From assembly GCA_002212725.1 (NCBI GenBank), contig MTCR01000105.1:1-48549 (forward strand): a DNA stretch of 48,549 nucleotides, read 5' to 3'. Origin of the DNA: Sphingobacteriales bacterium TSM_CSM. GTDB lineage: Bacteria; Bacteroidota; Bacteroidia; Chitinophagales; UBA2359. Both the position numbers and the translations under genes were made by a program. Shown one piece after another: positions 24,717 to 33,672 of this stretch; position 1 is the stretch's first letter, and every line of letters begins with the position of its first letter. The notes under the pieces were generated by a model, which saw only the letters and a program-made list of their open reading frames with translations, made no database searches and had not been told where the DNA came from.

Positions 24717-25742
24717 ATGGATTCAATAACCCAGTTTACCCTTGGTGCAGCTATTGGCGAGGCAGTGCTCGGAAAAAAAATAGGAAATAAAGCCATTTGG
24801 TGGGGCGGCGTTGCCGGTACCATTCCCGATTTAGATGTGTTGTTCTTTCCATTGCTCGACAACGTGCAGCACCTGTCTTTTCACCGCGGATACAGCCACT
24901 CTATTTTGTTTGCCGTTTTGGTTTCGCCCCTGCTGGCCTGGCTGCTGTGGCGGTGGTACAGAAACTATATGCCCCAAACCACTTACAAAGAGTGGTGGCA
25001 TTTGTTTTTCTGGGGCATTTTTACCCACCCCATACTCGACTCGTTTACCACCTACGGCACCCAGTTGTTTTTACCATTTAGCGACTACCGCGCCGGTATT
25101 AACAATATTTTTGTGGTTGACCCGGTTTATACGGTTCCGTTTTTGCTGCTGCTCATTGCCGCCATGTTTTTTAACCGCAGCAGCAGCACACGCCGCAAGC
25201 TCAATTATGCAGGAATAATTATAAGCAGCCTTTATATGTGCTTTACCTTGGTAAACAAGGTGTGCGTTGACCACGTATTTGAACAGGCATTGCAAACACA
25301 AAACATTGAGTATAAGCGTTTTATGACTGCCACCACACCGCTCAACAATTTTTTGTGGTACTGCGTGGCCGAGGCAGACAGCGGTTATTATATGGGTTAT
25401 TATTCTTTTTTTGACAAATCACCCGTTCAGTTTGATTTTCTGGAACGCCGCGACAGCCTGCTGGCCGGTATTGAAAACACCCGTGCCGTTAACCGACTTA
25501 AATGGTTTAGCAACGGCTATTATGCCGTGCGCCAGAAAAGCCCCGATGAACTGAAGTTTTATGACCTGAAGTTCGGAAAAATCGGGTTTGAGGGCGCACC
25601 CGAAAAATTTGTTTTTTCATTTACCCTTAAAAAACTTCCCGACGGGCAGGTTGCCCTGCAGGAAACCCGCGATGAGGGTGGGCGAGATATGAGCATGAAA
25701 GAAGCTTTCGGGAAACTTTGGAAACGCATGGAAGGCCGGTAA
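24717..25742 (+). CDS. Metal-dependent hydrolase-like integral membrane protein (YdjM/DUF457 family)
   Basis: The start at 24717 ('MDSITQFTLGAAIGEAVLG') matches the family N-terminus and gives 341 residues. Conserved polar motifs of the LexA-regulated YdjM-type membrane hydrolases are visible: 'DSITQFTLGA', 'GTIPDLDVLF', 'HRGYSHS', and 'THPILDSFTTYGTQLF' with His and Asp that could bind a metal. Four hydrophobic helices lie in the first 200 residues (about 35-50, 70-90, 100-125, 145-165). The C-terminal 130 residues are soluble. The family is a predicted inner-membrane phosphatase or hydrolase of unknown substrate. The gene stands alone and is followed by a small gene with its own promoter. 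Confidence 0.85.
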   Translation: MDSITQFTLGAAIGEAVLGKKIGNKAIWWGGVAGTIPDLDVLFFPLLDNVQHLSFHRGYSHSILFAVLVSPLLAWLLWRWYRNYMPQTTYKEWWHLFFWGIFTHPILDSFTTYGTQLFLPFSDYRAGINNIFVVDPVYTVPFLLLLIAAMFFNRSSSTRRKLNYAGIIISSLYMCFTLVNKVCVDHVFEQALQTQNIEYKRFMTATTPLNNFLWYCVAEADSGYYMGYYSFFDKSPVQFDFLERRDSLLAGIENTRAVNRLKWFSNGYYAVRQKSPDELKFYDLKFGKIGFEGAPEKFVFSFTLKKLPDGQVALQETRDEGGRDMSMKEAFGKLWKRMEGR

Positions 25743-25794
25743 GCGGTTATTTTTGGCAAAATGAGAAAAATTATATTGCTAAGTGACTTTTGTC

Positions 25795-25826
25795 ATTGCA
25801 CACTGTAAACAGAGGGCGTATCTTAG
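25795..25826 (+). promoter_or_regulatory. Promoter of the small helical protein gene
   Basis: ATTG at 25795-25798, 20 nt, then TATCTTAG at 25819-25826, similar to the Bacteroidota vegetative promoter. The start of transcription would be near 25832, about 35 nt before the ATG at 25866. Confidence 0.45.
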
Positions 25827-25865
25827 CGGCGAAATTTTTTTAACCATTTACAAAATTAACAAACT

Positions 25866-26252
25866 ATGGCTGAGAAACATCTTTATATGAAAGATTTGCA
25901 TTTTGAACACTTGGTATGGATTAGTGAACTGGCATTTTGTAAAGATGAACTTAAAATTTTAGAAGAAAAGCTTCGGGAAGTTGCCTTGAAAAATACTACC
26001 ATGGAAGCGAAAGCGCATGTAGAACACTTTCAAAACCAGTTTATCCGCCAGAATGAGGTTATTGATGAGTACCGCCATAAAATTAACGAGCACGAAAATC
26101 ACCTTATTTTCGAAGCAGAAAAACACCCGGTAGCCGTTGAACACCGTTTCTTTCCCGACCATGCCGAAATGCGCGAGGAAATGCACATTTTCAGAAAGTT
26201 GTATGCCGATTTAAAGCACGACTTTATGAATTTTTTAGCCCGGTACATGTAA
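25866..26252 (+). CDS. Hypothetical helical protein, coiled-coil-like
   Basis: A 128-residue cytoplasmic protein with no signal peptide and no recognised domain. It is almost entirely predicted helix, with heptad-like segments ('ILEEKLREVALKNTTMEAKAHVEHFQNQF', broken in the middle) and many His residues ('HLYMKDLHFEHL', 'HAEMREEMHIF'). His, Glu and Lys are unusually frequent. The pattern (charged four-helix-like protein with spaced His/Glu) recalls small metal-binding or signalling proteins, but I do not recognise the family. It has its own promoter and the stop is 13 nt from the convergent AddB-like gene. Confidence 0.7.
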   Translation: MAEKHLYMKDLHFEHLVWISELAFCKDELKILEEKLREVALKNTTMEAKAHVEHFQNQFIRQNEVIDEYRHKINEHENHLIFEAEKHPVAVEHRFFPDHAEMREEMHIFRKLYADLKHDFMNFLARYM

Positions 26253-26265
26253 ATTTGCTGAAGTG

Positions 26266-29200
26266 CTAAAGCGGCACTAACCCTTGGTAAGGGGAATAAG
26301 TATAACGTTTGGAGTCTTCGGTTTGTGTGAAAGGCAGATCGGGGTTAAAAAGCGTTGTAAGCAGATCTTTAAGATTTTCTTCAAAAGTTTGAAGAAAGGG
26401 GGTGTCTATAAGTTGTCCTTTCCGCAAGTAGCGTATTCCTTCGCTTAGTTTTTTTAACTCATAAATGCCTGCTATTATGCGGGCATTTTTGTTATGCTGC
26501 CTCCAAAAGAGGTAGCAGTAGAGGTACGCCTGAAAACCCGCTTTTAATTCGGGATCCGAGAAATAGTCGGAGAGGTATTGGGTTATATCGGCTGCCAGAT
26601 GGGTTTTATTGTCTTTAATTGTTACGGTACCGGTTTTATAGTCTAAAATGCGGTAAGCCGGCCCGTCGGGTAAATTAACTTCGTCAACGCGGTCAATAGA
26701 GCCGCTTATTACCGCTTGTTTACCGTTGCCAATATCTAAAGTGGTGCTGAACTGTGCGGTTTCCAGCCCTATAATGGTAAAGGGCGCATCTTTTTTATCG
26801 TTTTGCAGTATTTTTACAACCAAACGTTTGAGAACCCTTTTCAGCAGCAGGTTTTTGCCCTCTTTATGGTGTTCAAACTTATGGTAGATAAAGGCCTGGT
26901 TCAGGTTTTGGTCAATATGGCGGTAGGTATTGAGCATTTTGTCAATATCGGGCTGGGTAATTTGCTTGTTTTGAAATGGTTGATAGAGCAGTTCAATGGT
27001 TTTGTGCAGAATGTTGCCAAAAATGAGGTTGTTAATTTCTTCATTTACGTTTTGAATTTCGTACAGTTGCGCCACGTATTTAAAGTAAAATTGCACAGGA
27101 CAGTTAATATAGGCACTAAGTGCAGTTGGCGAAAGTTTGTCTTGCGTGTTATCTTGCGGTTGCAGCAGATAGCGGTTTAATTTTTCCATTACCTGTGGTG
27201 TTTTGTTAATTTGCACCCTTTTCCGTTGTATTGGTTGGCTAAGTGGTGCGCTTACCAGATATTTTTCCATTTGCAGGGTGGCGGTGGGCAGGCTGCTTAG
27301 TTCCTGTTCCAATTGCAGCAGGAAGCGGCTTTTTTCGTTGCTGCCCACGTTTCCGGGTTCGGTATTATAGAGCAGATACACGTTTTTGGCCCGTTGCAGC
27401 AGGTGGTAAAAATGGTAGGCAAAAATGGCATCCTGGTCTAAGAAGGTGGGCATTCCAAAGCCTTTGCGCAGGTTAAACGGTATAAAGGTAAGGTGCGGCC
27501 TTGCGGCAGGAATAATACCCTCATTTAACCCCAATACAAACAGGTTTTCGAAATCGAGGGTGCGGGTTTCAAGAAACCCCATTATTTGCAGACCACGGAG
27601 CGGTTCGCCGGTAAATGGCAGTGTAACCGTTTGAATTACCTCTCTGAAAATTTTCCAGAAAGTATCAATGGTAATTTGCTGCCGGTATTTGCGCAGGGTT
27701 TCCATTAAGATGCGCAGTTGCCGCAGTAGTTGGTACATAAACTCCATTTCCATAAAATCGGGCGGGCAGGGTTTTTCATCGCCGGTTATTTCATCGGGTT
27801 TGCTGTTTGGGTTGGTAGCTGCATTATCTCCGGCTTTTGCTTTGGCGTGGTTAAACAGGGTGGTAAGCAGGGTGTTGAATAAATTGGCCAGTTCCAAAAA
27901 GTTATCGGTTCTTGAAAACAGGGTTTTAAAAATGTCCGGCGATCTTTCTTCTGTGCCGTCTTTATATTTTATTTCTTTGTTATTGGTGTAAACAGGCTGG
28001 GTAATTTGGTCGGCAATAATAAAGTTGTAAATATATACAAGGTTGTTTTTGGCAATATGGGCTATGTATTTTTCGGTTTTTTCGGGGTTAAACTGTTTAA
28101 TAAACGGGTTTTGCAGCAACTGCAGCACAAATTTGCTGTAAAAGAGGGTGGTGGCGTTTTTGGGGTAAATTTGTTGTGGTTTTGGTGGTTTTTCGTCATC
28201 GGGCAGGTTATTTTCGGGTGTTTGCGCATCATTGGGAGTATTTTTAGGATCCTGCCTTGTTTTTTGCATTTGCACAATGGTTTCGAGCAGCCGGTACAGG
28301 GGCGAGTCGCGCAGGGGGTACCCCATTGTAATATTTACCGCCTCTGTGTTGGGGGGCAGGGCATAAAGCACAGGAAAGAGCATGCTCTCATCGCCAAGCA
28401 CTACGGCGGTTTCGGGAAGTGAGATTTTGCGGTTGTTGAGCAGGTTTTGCAGCAGTTGGCCGGTATATTTGGCCTGCCCCACGCGCAGCGGCACACCAAT
28501 AGAGTGAATATTTACCCCCGATTGCAGCAGGTTGGTCTGGCATTTCCAGTTGTGTCCGGGGTGGTTTTGCCAATGGGTAAAATACCGGCGCATAAACGCG
28601 CCCGCTTCCTGCCTGGGGTTGTTCATGTAATAAGCGTCAGTATCCCAGTAAATGGTGGTATTGCCAAGGTTACAAAGGTGTTCGGCAATGCCTTTTTCGG
28701 CGGCGGTCAGTGCGTTAAAACCTGCCCACACTATTTTGGTAAAAGGTGGGGTAAGTGTGCCGTTTTTAAGTTGTTGCAATACCATTTTTTGTGCCATACC
28801 CTCATAAGCAGCATGGTTTTGTGCAAGCGCCCGTTCAAAATCGGCATATACTTTGCCCAATATTTCCCAAATTCTAATAAACTCCTGTTTAACATCGGTT
28901 TCTTTATCGTTATTTAACACATTCCAAAACTCACCCAAAAATTTAAGTTGTTCGGGCGGCAAGGCAAATTCTTCTTCAATGGTTTTGTAGTCTTTAATAA
29001 TACCAAACAGTTTGGGTGCATCAACCAGGTATTTGTCAATTTCGTCAAAATCTTTCAGTATAATTTGCCCCCAAGGGTAAAAGGAGTCAAAATCTGCTTC
29101 GGGTTCATAGTTTTTGTAAATATCATACAATTCAAATACCAGCGTTACCGGGTTTAGAATTACGCGGTCGGTAAGCAATTCAATAAACTCTACAATACTG

Positions 29201-29376
29201 CAAATTTGTGGTGCCCAAAAATGCCTTCCCTCAAAACGTTGGGTAAGGTATTTTTTAAAATACACCGCCGCCCGTCGGGTAGGAAACACATAGCAGTGGT
29301 CTTTCAGGCTGCGCAGGTCTTGTTCGTTCATGTCAATATCCTGCACAATTTGCTGTAAAAAGGGAATTTGATTCAT
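26266..29376 (-). CDS. PD-(D/E)XK nuclease family protein, AddB/RecB-like
   Basis: The start at 29376 ('MNQIPFLQQIVQDI') gives 1036 residues; an upstream start in frame would add 52 residues without homology. The N-terminal part resembles an AddB-type degenerate helicase ('CYVFPTRRAAVYFKKYL', 'FTKIVWAGFNALTAAEKGIAEHL', 'GLNEGIIPAARP'), without an intact Walker A. The C-terminal part is a RecB-type nuclease with 'LSPTALSAYINCPVQFYFKYV', His/Glu segment 'GNILHKTIELLY', Asp895 in 'GSIDRVDEV' and Asp912-Tyr-Lys914 in 'ILDYKTG'. It probably processes double-strand-break ends, paired with an AddA/UvrD-type helicase encoded elsewhere. The cysteine cluster suggests only weak iron-sulphur potential. 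TATCTTTG at 29406..29399 is a likely -7 box. Confidence 0.9.
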   Translation of the reverse strand: MNQIPFLQQIVQDIDMNEQDLRSLKDHCYVFPTRRAAVYFKKYLTQRFEGRHFWAPQICSIVEFIELLTDRVILNPVTLVFELYDIYKNYEPEADFDSFYPWGQIILKDFDEIDKYLVDAPKLFGIIKDYKTIEEEFALPPEQLKFLGEFWNVLNNDKETDVKQEFIRIWEILGKVYADFERALAQNHAAYEGMAQKMVLQQLKNGTLTPPFTKIVWAGFNALTAAEKGIAEHLCNLGNTTIYWDTDAYYMNNPRQEAGAFMRRYFTHWQNHPGHNWKCQTNLLQSGVNIHSIGVPLRVGQAKYTGQLLQNLLNNRKISLPETAVVLGDESMLFPVLYALPPNTEAVNITMGYPLRDSPLYRLLETIVQMQKTRQDPKNTPNDAQTPENNLPDDEKPPKPQQIYPKNATTLFYSKFVLQLLQNPFIKQFNPEKTEKYIAHIAKNNLVYIYNFIIADQITQPVYTNNKEIKYKDGTEERSPDIFKTLFSRTDNFLELANLFNTLLTTLFNHAKAKAGDNAATNPNSKPDEITGDEKPCPPDFMEMEFMYQLLRQLRILMETLRKYRQQITIDTFWKIFREVIQTVTLPFTGEPLRGLQIMGFLETRTLDFENLFVLGLNEGIIPAARPHLTFIPFNLRKGFGMPTFLDQDAIFAYHFYHLLQRAKNVYLLYNTEPGNVGSNEKSRFLLQLEQELSSLPTATLQMEKYLVSAPLSQPIQRKRVQINKTPQVMEKLNRYLLQPQDNTQDKLSPTALSAYINCPVQFYFKYVAQLYEIQNVNEEINNLIFGNILHKTIELLYQPFQNKQITQPDIDKMLNTYRHIDQNLNQAFIYHKFEHHKEGKNLLLKRVLKRLVVKILQNDKKDAPFTIIGLETAQFSTTLDIGNGKQAVISGSIDRVDEVNLPDGPAYRILDYKTGTVTIKDNKTHLAADITQYLSDYFSDPELKAGFQAYLYCYLFWRQHNKNARIIAGIYELKKLSEGIRYLRKGQLIDTPFLQTFEENLKDLLTTLFNPDLPFTQTEDSKRYTYSPYQGLVPL

Positions 29377-29398
29377 AGCAGGTACCAATAGTATTTTG

Positions 29399-29406
29399 CA
29401 AAGATA
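29399..29406 (-). promoter_or_regulatory. -7 box for the AddB-like gene
   Basis: TATCTTTG on the minus strand, a consensus TAnnTTTG box about 22 nt upstream of the ATG at 29376. No -33 TTTG at the ideal distance was found, so the assignment rests on the -7 box alone. Confidence 0.4.
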
Positions 29407-29502
29407 CGATAAAAATATACCAGATAACCCCCAACCCTTCATAAAAGGACGGCACGGGCAACAAATATTGGCCGGTTTTACCAAAATTAGCCCGAAATAG
29501 CC

Positions 29503-29510
29503 TATTTTTG
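29503..29510 (+). promoter_or_regulatory. -7 box for sucD
   Basis: TATTTTTG on the plus strand, 36 nt before the sucD ATG, matching TAnnTTTG. The upstream -33 element is weak (TTTTA about 22 nt before it). Confidence 0.4.
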
Positions 29511-29546
29511 CGCTCAAAATAACAACACCCATTTAACAGTACTTAC

Positions 29547-30422
29547 ATGAGCGTTTTAGTAGGCAAAAATTCGAGGGTAATAGTGCAGGGCTTTACCGGC
29601 AAGGAAGGTTCTTTCCACGCCTCTCAAATGATAGAGTATGGAACCAATGTGGTGGGCGGCATTACACCCGGTAAAGGTGGCACCACCCATTTAGACCGCC
29701 CCGTTTTTAACTCGGTTGAACAGGCTGTGCGCGAGGCCGGCGCCAATGTGTCGGTAATTTTTGTGCCGCCTGCATTTGCCGCCGATGCCATTATGGAAGC
29801 TGCCGATGCCGGAATAGGGGTTATTGTAGCCATTACCGAGGGCATTCCGGTGCAGGATATGATTATTGCCAAAAATTTTTTAAAGGGGAAAAAAAGCCGT
29901 TTGGTAGGCCCCAACTGCCCCGGTATTATTACTCCCGGTGAAGCCAAGGTAGGCATTATGCCCGGCTTTATTCACCGCAAAGGAACCATAGGCATTGTTT
30001 CGCGCTCAGGCACGCTTACCTACGAAGCCGTTGACCAGGTTACCAAAGAAGGTCTGGGGCAATCTACCTGCATTGGCATTGGCGGCGACCCCATTATTGG
30101 TACCACCACCCAGGAAGCGGTACAACTGCTTATGGAAGACCCCGAAACCGAAGCCATTATTATGATTGGCGAAATTGGCGGCAGCATGGAAGCCGATGCG
30201 GCTCATTGGGTAAAAGCCCACGGAACCAAACCGGTTATTGGCTTTATTGCCGGCCGTACCGCACCTGCCGGCCGCCGCATGGGGCACGCCGGCGCCATTA
30301 TTGGCGGTAAAGATGATACCGCCGCCGCCAAAATGCAAATTATGGCCGCCTGCGGCATACATGTGGTAGAATCGCCGGCATTTATTGGACATACCATAAC
30401 CAAAGCATTGAAAGGAAGGTAA
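29547..30422 (+). CDS. sucD: Succinyl-CoA ligase (ADP-forming) subunit alpha
   Basis: Alpha subunit of succinyl-CoA synthetase, which converts succinyl-CoA to succinate with substrate-level ATP/GTP formation in the TCA cycle. 291 residues, the usual length. Features are the CoA-binding N-domain ('[24 protein letters not shown]', 'GGITPGKGG'), '[22 protein letters not shown]', and the active-site phosphohistidine His247 in '[12 protein letters not shown]'. A separate -7 box (TATTTTTG) lies upstream. sucC is not adjacent, as is common in Bacteroidota. Codon use is host-like, contrasting with the restriction-modification pair that follows. Confidence 0.97.
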   Translation: MSVLVGKNSRVIVQGFTGKEGSFHASQMIEYGTNVVGGITPGKGGTTHLDRPVFNSVEQAVREAGANVSVIFVPPAFAADAIMEAADAGIGVIVAITEGIPVQDMIIAKNFLKGKKSRLVGPNCPGIITPGEAKVGIMPGFIHRKGTIGIVSRSGTLTYEAVDQVTKEGLGQSTCIGIGGDPIIGTTTQEAVQLLMEDPETEAIIMIGEIGGSMEADAAHWVKAHGTKPVIGFIAGRTAPAGRRMGHAGAIIGGKDDTAAAKMQIMAACGIHVVESPAFIGHTITKALKGR

Positions 30423-30589
30423 AAGATAGATGCTTGGGTGTAAGCAATTTGTTTCCGGTGGCAATAACTCGCCAAACCGCTATATGTTCCTGCCCAAACT
30501 GAATTTGATGTTCTGTATAAATTTACCGGCTTTTTTGTATCTGTGCATATAAAAGCTGTTTTAGGTTTCTTATAACAATTACTGGTATC

Positions 30590-31540
30590 ATGAGAAACGT
30601 GCCGGCAAAACCCTTTATTAAATGGGCAGGCGGAAAAGGACAATTATTGCAGCAATTTGCACAATTTTACCCGTCTGCATTATGGAAAGGTGAAATTAGC
30701 AGGTATATAGAGCCTTTTTTGGGTGGCGGTGCTGTTTTTTTTGACCTTGTACAAAAATACAAAATCAAAAGAGCCTACCTTTCAGATACCAACCGGGATT
30801 TAGTTCTCACCTACCGGGTTATACAGCAACAACCCGAAGGACTGCTCGATTTTCTGGAGCAATTTCAAAAAGAATATGATGCAACCCAACAGGAAGAAAG
30901 AAACAATTTATTCCTGTCTGTACGAAAGCATTTTAATATTCAACGGTTTGAAATAAATTATAAAAAATTTTCCGATAACTGGGTTCCAAGGGCGGCGCAA
31001 CTTATTTTTTTAAACAAAACCTGCTTTAACGGATTATTTCGGCTTAACTCAAAGGGCGAATTTAATGTGCCTTACGGACAATACAAAACCGCTATGATTT
31101 TTGACCCCGATAATATACTTGCCGTTTCAAAAGCATTAAGCATAGCCGAAATCATTCATGCAGATTACACGGCTTGTTTAGATTATGCCAATGAATGTAC
31201 CTTTGTTTATTTTGATCCGCCCTACAGACCTTTGAACAAAACATCGGGTTTTACCACCTACACCGGAGCAGAGTTTACCGATACGGATCAACTTAACCTT
31301 GCTCAGTTCTTCAGAAAATTGGATGTTGAAAAACACGCAAAATTAATGTTATCCAATTCAGACCCCAATAATGAAAACCCCAACGATGTTTTTTTTGATC
31401 AAGCCTATGCGGGGTATAACCTTTTAAAAGTTATGGCCGGAAGAGCTATTAACAGCAATGGACTGAAGCGAGGCAAAATTACCGAACTACTCATTACCAA
31501 CTATCCGTATGAACCCAGAACCTTGGCTTTCAATTTTTAA
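30590..31540 (+). CDS. Dam-family DNA adenine-N6 methyltransferase (type II R-M)
   Basis: 316 residues of the D12 class (alpha group) N6-adenine methylases. SAM-binding motif I is 'PFIKWAGGKGQLLQQF', with 'YIEPFLGGGAVFFDL', 'DTNRDLVLTYRVIQ', and catalytic motif IV 'DPPY' at residues 209-212 in 'FVYFDPPYRPLN'. Target recognition lies between, with 'LIFLNKTCFNGLFRLNSKGEFNVPYGQY', typical of the Dam/DpnII family that often modifies GATC-like sites; the actual site cannot be read. The restriction gene overlaps its 3' end by 32 nt. Both are more AT-rich than sucD and fabG, which they separate, suggesting acquisition. Confidence 0.95.
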   Translation: MRNVPAKPFIKWAGGKGQLLQQFAQFYPSALWKGEISRYIEPFLGGGAVFFDLVQKYKIKRAYLSDTNRDLVLTYRVIQQQPEGLLDFLEQFQKEYDATQQEERNNLFLSVRKHFNIQRFEINYKKFSDNWVPRAAQLIFLNKTCFNGLFRLNSKGEFNVPYGQYKTAMIFDPDNILAVSKALSIAEIIHADYTACLDYANECTFVYFDPPYRPLNKTSGFTTYTGAEFTDTDQLNLAQFFRKLDVEKHAKLMLSNSDPNNENPNDVFFDQAYAGYNLLKVMAGRAINSNGLKRGKITELLITNYPYEPRTLAFNF

Positions 31541-32279
31541 GGCGTACAATATTGAAAAGCATCATTTTTCTGAAACGCCTTTTTTGTTAACTGCAGAACA
31601 AATTAAGCGAGCTACGGCTCATTTTAATAAAACTGCCGAAAAAGAAGTGAGAATTTTGTGCAAACAAGATACCAGAGAAAGCCGCCCGCAAATTTTTAAG
31701 GATATGGGGTTATTCATATTACCTGTTAAGAATGGCACTTATGCTATTATTAAAGGGGAAGGATATGTTGATGTTCCTGAAATTACTGCTCAAACCGTAG
31801 TATATCAATCACAACTTAATTTTAAACCTCTGTCATCAGAAATAGGTAACTCCGAAATGCAGCATCTTGATTATGCTTATGCCGCCAGCCTTATCCGTTC
31901 TTTTTGCCGCGACGACAGTTTGGTTTTAACCATCAGAGGCAGAAAATACACGCCGGGATTTGATTTTTATGTCGGTTATCACAAACATCGGTTATCAATA
32001 CAAAGCGTACAAACAGAAATTGATGCCGGTTATGAGGGTATATCACAAATAGTACTTATTGAAGCAAAGAATTCGGGAGCAGCAAACACCATTATCAGAC
32101 AGTTGTATTACCCCTATCGGCAATGGCAAACCCATACAACCAAAAAGGTAAAAGTGTTGTTTTTTGAAAAACACAAGGATATATTTTCATTTTGGGAGTT
32201 TGGTTTTTCCGACCCCGAATATTACAACAGCATAAAACTGTTGCAAAGTGCAAGATTTAAAATATTAAATAATTCTTAA
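31509..32279 (+). CDS. Type II restriction endonuclease, PD-(D/E)XK, partner of the Dam-family methylase
   Basis: 256 residues, beginning inside the methylase gene (ATG at 31509), a 32-nt overlap that couples expression. The nuclease signature is Glu170-Ile-Asp172 in 'TEIDAGYEG', twelve residues, then Glu185-Ala-Lys187 in 'VLIEAKNSG', the canonical PD-X(n)-(D/E)XK arrangement. The rest ('LLTAEQIKRATAHFNKTAEKE', 'FILPVKNGTYAIIKGEGYVD', 'LIRSFCRDDSLVLTIRGRKYT') resembles proteins annotated as type II restriction enzymes with DUF6996/DUF6997-like domains, as I recall them. It should cleave the site the adjacent methylase protects. The order methylase-then-nuclease allows protection before cleavage. 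Confidence 0.82.
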   Translation: MNPEPWLSIFKAYNIEKHHFSETPFLLTAEQIKRATAHFNKTAEKEVRILCKQDTRESRPQIFKDMGLFILPVKNGTYAIIKGEGYVDVPEITAQTVVYQSQLNFKPLSSEIGNSEMQHLDYAYAASLIRSFCRDDSLVLTIRGRKYTPGFDFYVGYHKHRLSIQSVQTEIDAGYEGISQIVLIEAKNSGAANTIIRQLYYPYRQWQTHTTKKVKVLFFEKHKDIFSFWEFGFSDPEYYNSIKLLQSARFKILNNS

Positions 32280-32292
32280 ATAAAACACCATC

Positions 32293-33039
32293 ATGGGCTT
32301 ACTAAAAGGTAAAACAGCACTCATAACCGGCGCATCAAGAGGAATTGGCGAGGCTATAGCCCGCAAATTTGCGCAAGAGGGTGCGCAGGTGGCTTTTACC
32401 TACCGCTCGTCGGCAGAGAAGGCTGCAAAACTGGAAACCGATTTGCAGCAATTTGGCGTAAAAGCCAAAGGCTACCAATCTGATGCCGCTTCTTTTGACG
32501 AGGCAGCAACCTTGGTACAAGAGGTTTTAAAGGAATTTGGCACCCTGGATATATTGGTAAACAACGCCGGCATTGCCCGCGACAACCTGCTGCTGCGCAT
32601 GACCGAGCAACAATGGGACGAGGTAATGAACAACAACCTCAAATCTATGTTTAACCTTACCAAACAGGTATTGCGTCCTATGCTCAAAGCCCGGAACGGC
32701 GTTATTATAAACATGAGTTCCATTATTGGTATGCGCGGTAATGCCGGGCAGGCCAACTATGCCGCCTCTAAAGCGGGCATTATAGGGTTCAGCAAATCGG
32801 TGGCGCAGGAATTGGGTTCGCGCAACATACGCTGCAACGTTATTGCACCCGGTTTTATAGAAACCGATATGACCGAAAACCTGGGCGGCGCTAACCGCGA
32901 AGAATTTTTGAAAAAAATACCCCTGGAGCGTTTTGGTAAACCCGATGAAATAGCCAATGTAGCGTTATTTCTGGCTTCCGATTTGGCAACTTATGTTTCG
33001 GGGCAGGTAATCAGCGTTTGCGGCGCTATGAATACCTGA
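32293..33039 (+). CDS. fabG: 3-oxoacyl-[acyl-carrier-protein] reductase
   Basis: NADPH-dependent reduction of 3-oxoacyl-ACP in fatty-acid elongation. 248 residues, a classical short-chain dehydrogenase: cofactor motif 'TGASRGIGEAIA' (residues 14-25), 'NNAGIARD' after beta4, catalytic Ser in 'INMSSIIGMRG', Tyr-x-x-x-Lys in 'NYAASKAGIIGF', 'CNVIAPGFIETDM' and the C-terminal 'QVISVCGAMNT'. It starts 13 nt after the restriction gene, so the R-M pair may have been inserted directly upstream and share the transcript. It is host-like in composition. Confidence 0.95.
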   Translation: MGLLKGKTALITGASRGIGEAIARKFAQEGAQVAFTYRSSAEKAAKLETDLQQFGVKAKGYQSDAASFDEAATLVQEVLKEFGTLDILVNNAGIARDNLLLRMTEQQWDEVMNNNLKSMFNLTKQVLRPMLKARNGVIINMSSIIGMRGNAGQANYAASKAGIIGFSKSVAQELGSRNIRCNVIAPGFIETDMTENLGGANREEFLKKIPLERFGKPDEIANVALFLASDLATYVSGQVISVCGAMNT

Positions 33040-33182
33040 TAAAACCGGGCGGATGCAGTAAGTCTGCTCCTGTTTGAGGGCAATTTTATGCCTTTTATGA
33101 AATAGCTTGCCTTCCTTGGTAAGAATTTCAAAAACTTGAGGTAACTTACCGCATCATGTTTGCTCACTCATATTTTTTTGCT

Positions 33183-33587
33183 ATGCTAAAGAAATTTTTA
33201 CTGGCCGCATTCGCCACCTTTGTGCTGGTAACAATTGTTGACAGCCTTTTTTACGCCCTTTTTATGGAAAATTATTTTCCTTCGCCCAATGTCAAAAAAA
33301 TGCCCGATATGCCTTTTTTCATTTTGGGGCAGCTTATTTTTGCGCTGGTATTTGCCTACATGTACCCCAAAGGTGTAGAGCGCGGCACCATGCCGGAACA
33401 AGGCGCTAAATACGGCATTCTCATTGCCCTTATGTATGGGTTGGCTATGGATTTAATGCTTTTTGCCACTACCAACGGCTGGAACCTTACGCAGGTGTTT
33501 ATTGATGCCATTTACCGCATGTTTATTTTAGCAGTTGCGGGTATAATTGTGGCGTTCATTTACAAATTGCCCCACTCCAGAGTGTAA
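33183..33587 (+). CDS. Small integral membrane protein, unknown function
   Basis: The start at 33183 ('MLKKFLLAAFATFVLVTIVDSLFYALF') gives 134 residues and a good N-terminal helix; an upstream start at 33156 is unlikely. Four hydrophobic helices are visible: about 4-24, 44-60, 75-95 and 108-126. Short polar loops contain 'MENYFPSPNVKKMPDMPFF' and 'YPKGVERGTMPEQGAKYG'. I do not recognise a domain, though it resembles DUF2177-type small membrane proteins in size and layout. It lies downstream of fabG with a 143-nt gap and converges with the methyltransferase gene. Confidence 0.65.
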   Translation: MLKKFLLAAFATFVLVTIVDSLFYALFMENYFPSPNVKKMPDMPFFILGQLIFALVFAYMYPKGVERGTMPEQGAKYGILIALMYGLAMDLMLFATTNGWNLTQVFIDAIYRMFILAVAGIIVAFIYKLPHSRV

Positions 33588-33672
33588 ACTGCCACCCGGC
33601 CCCGCAAAAAACGGGCAGGGTACTTTTACCCGGCGGTCAACTGCCACATGTGGTGTGCTGTGCAGGCGGGCT

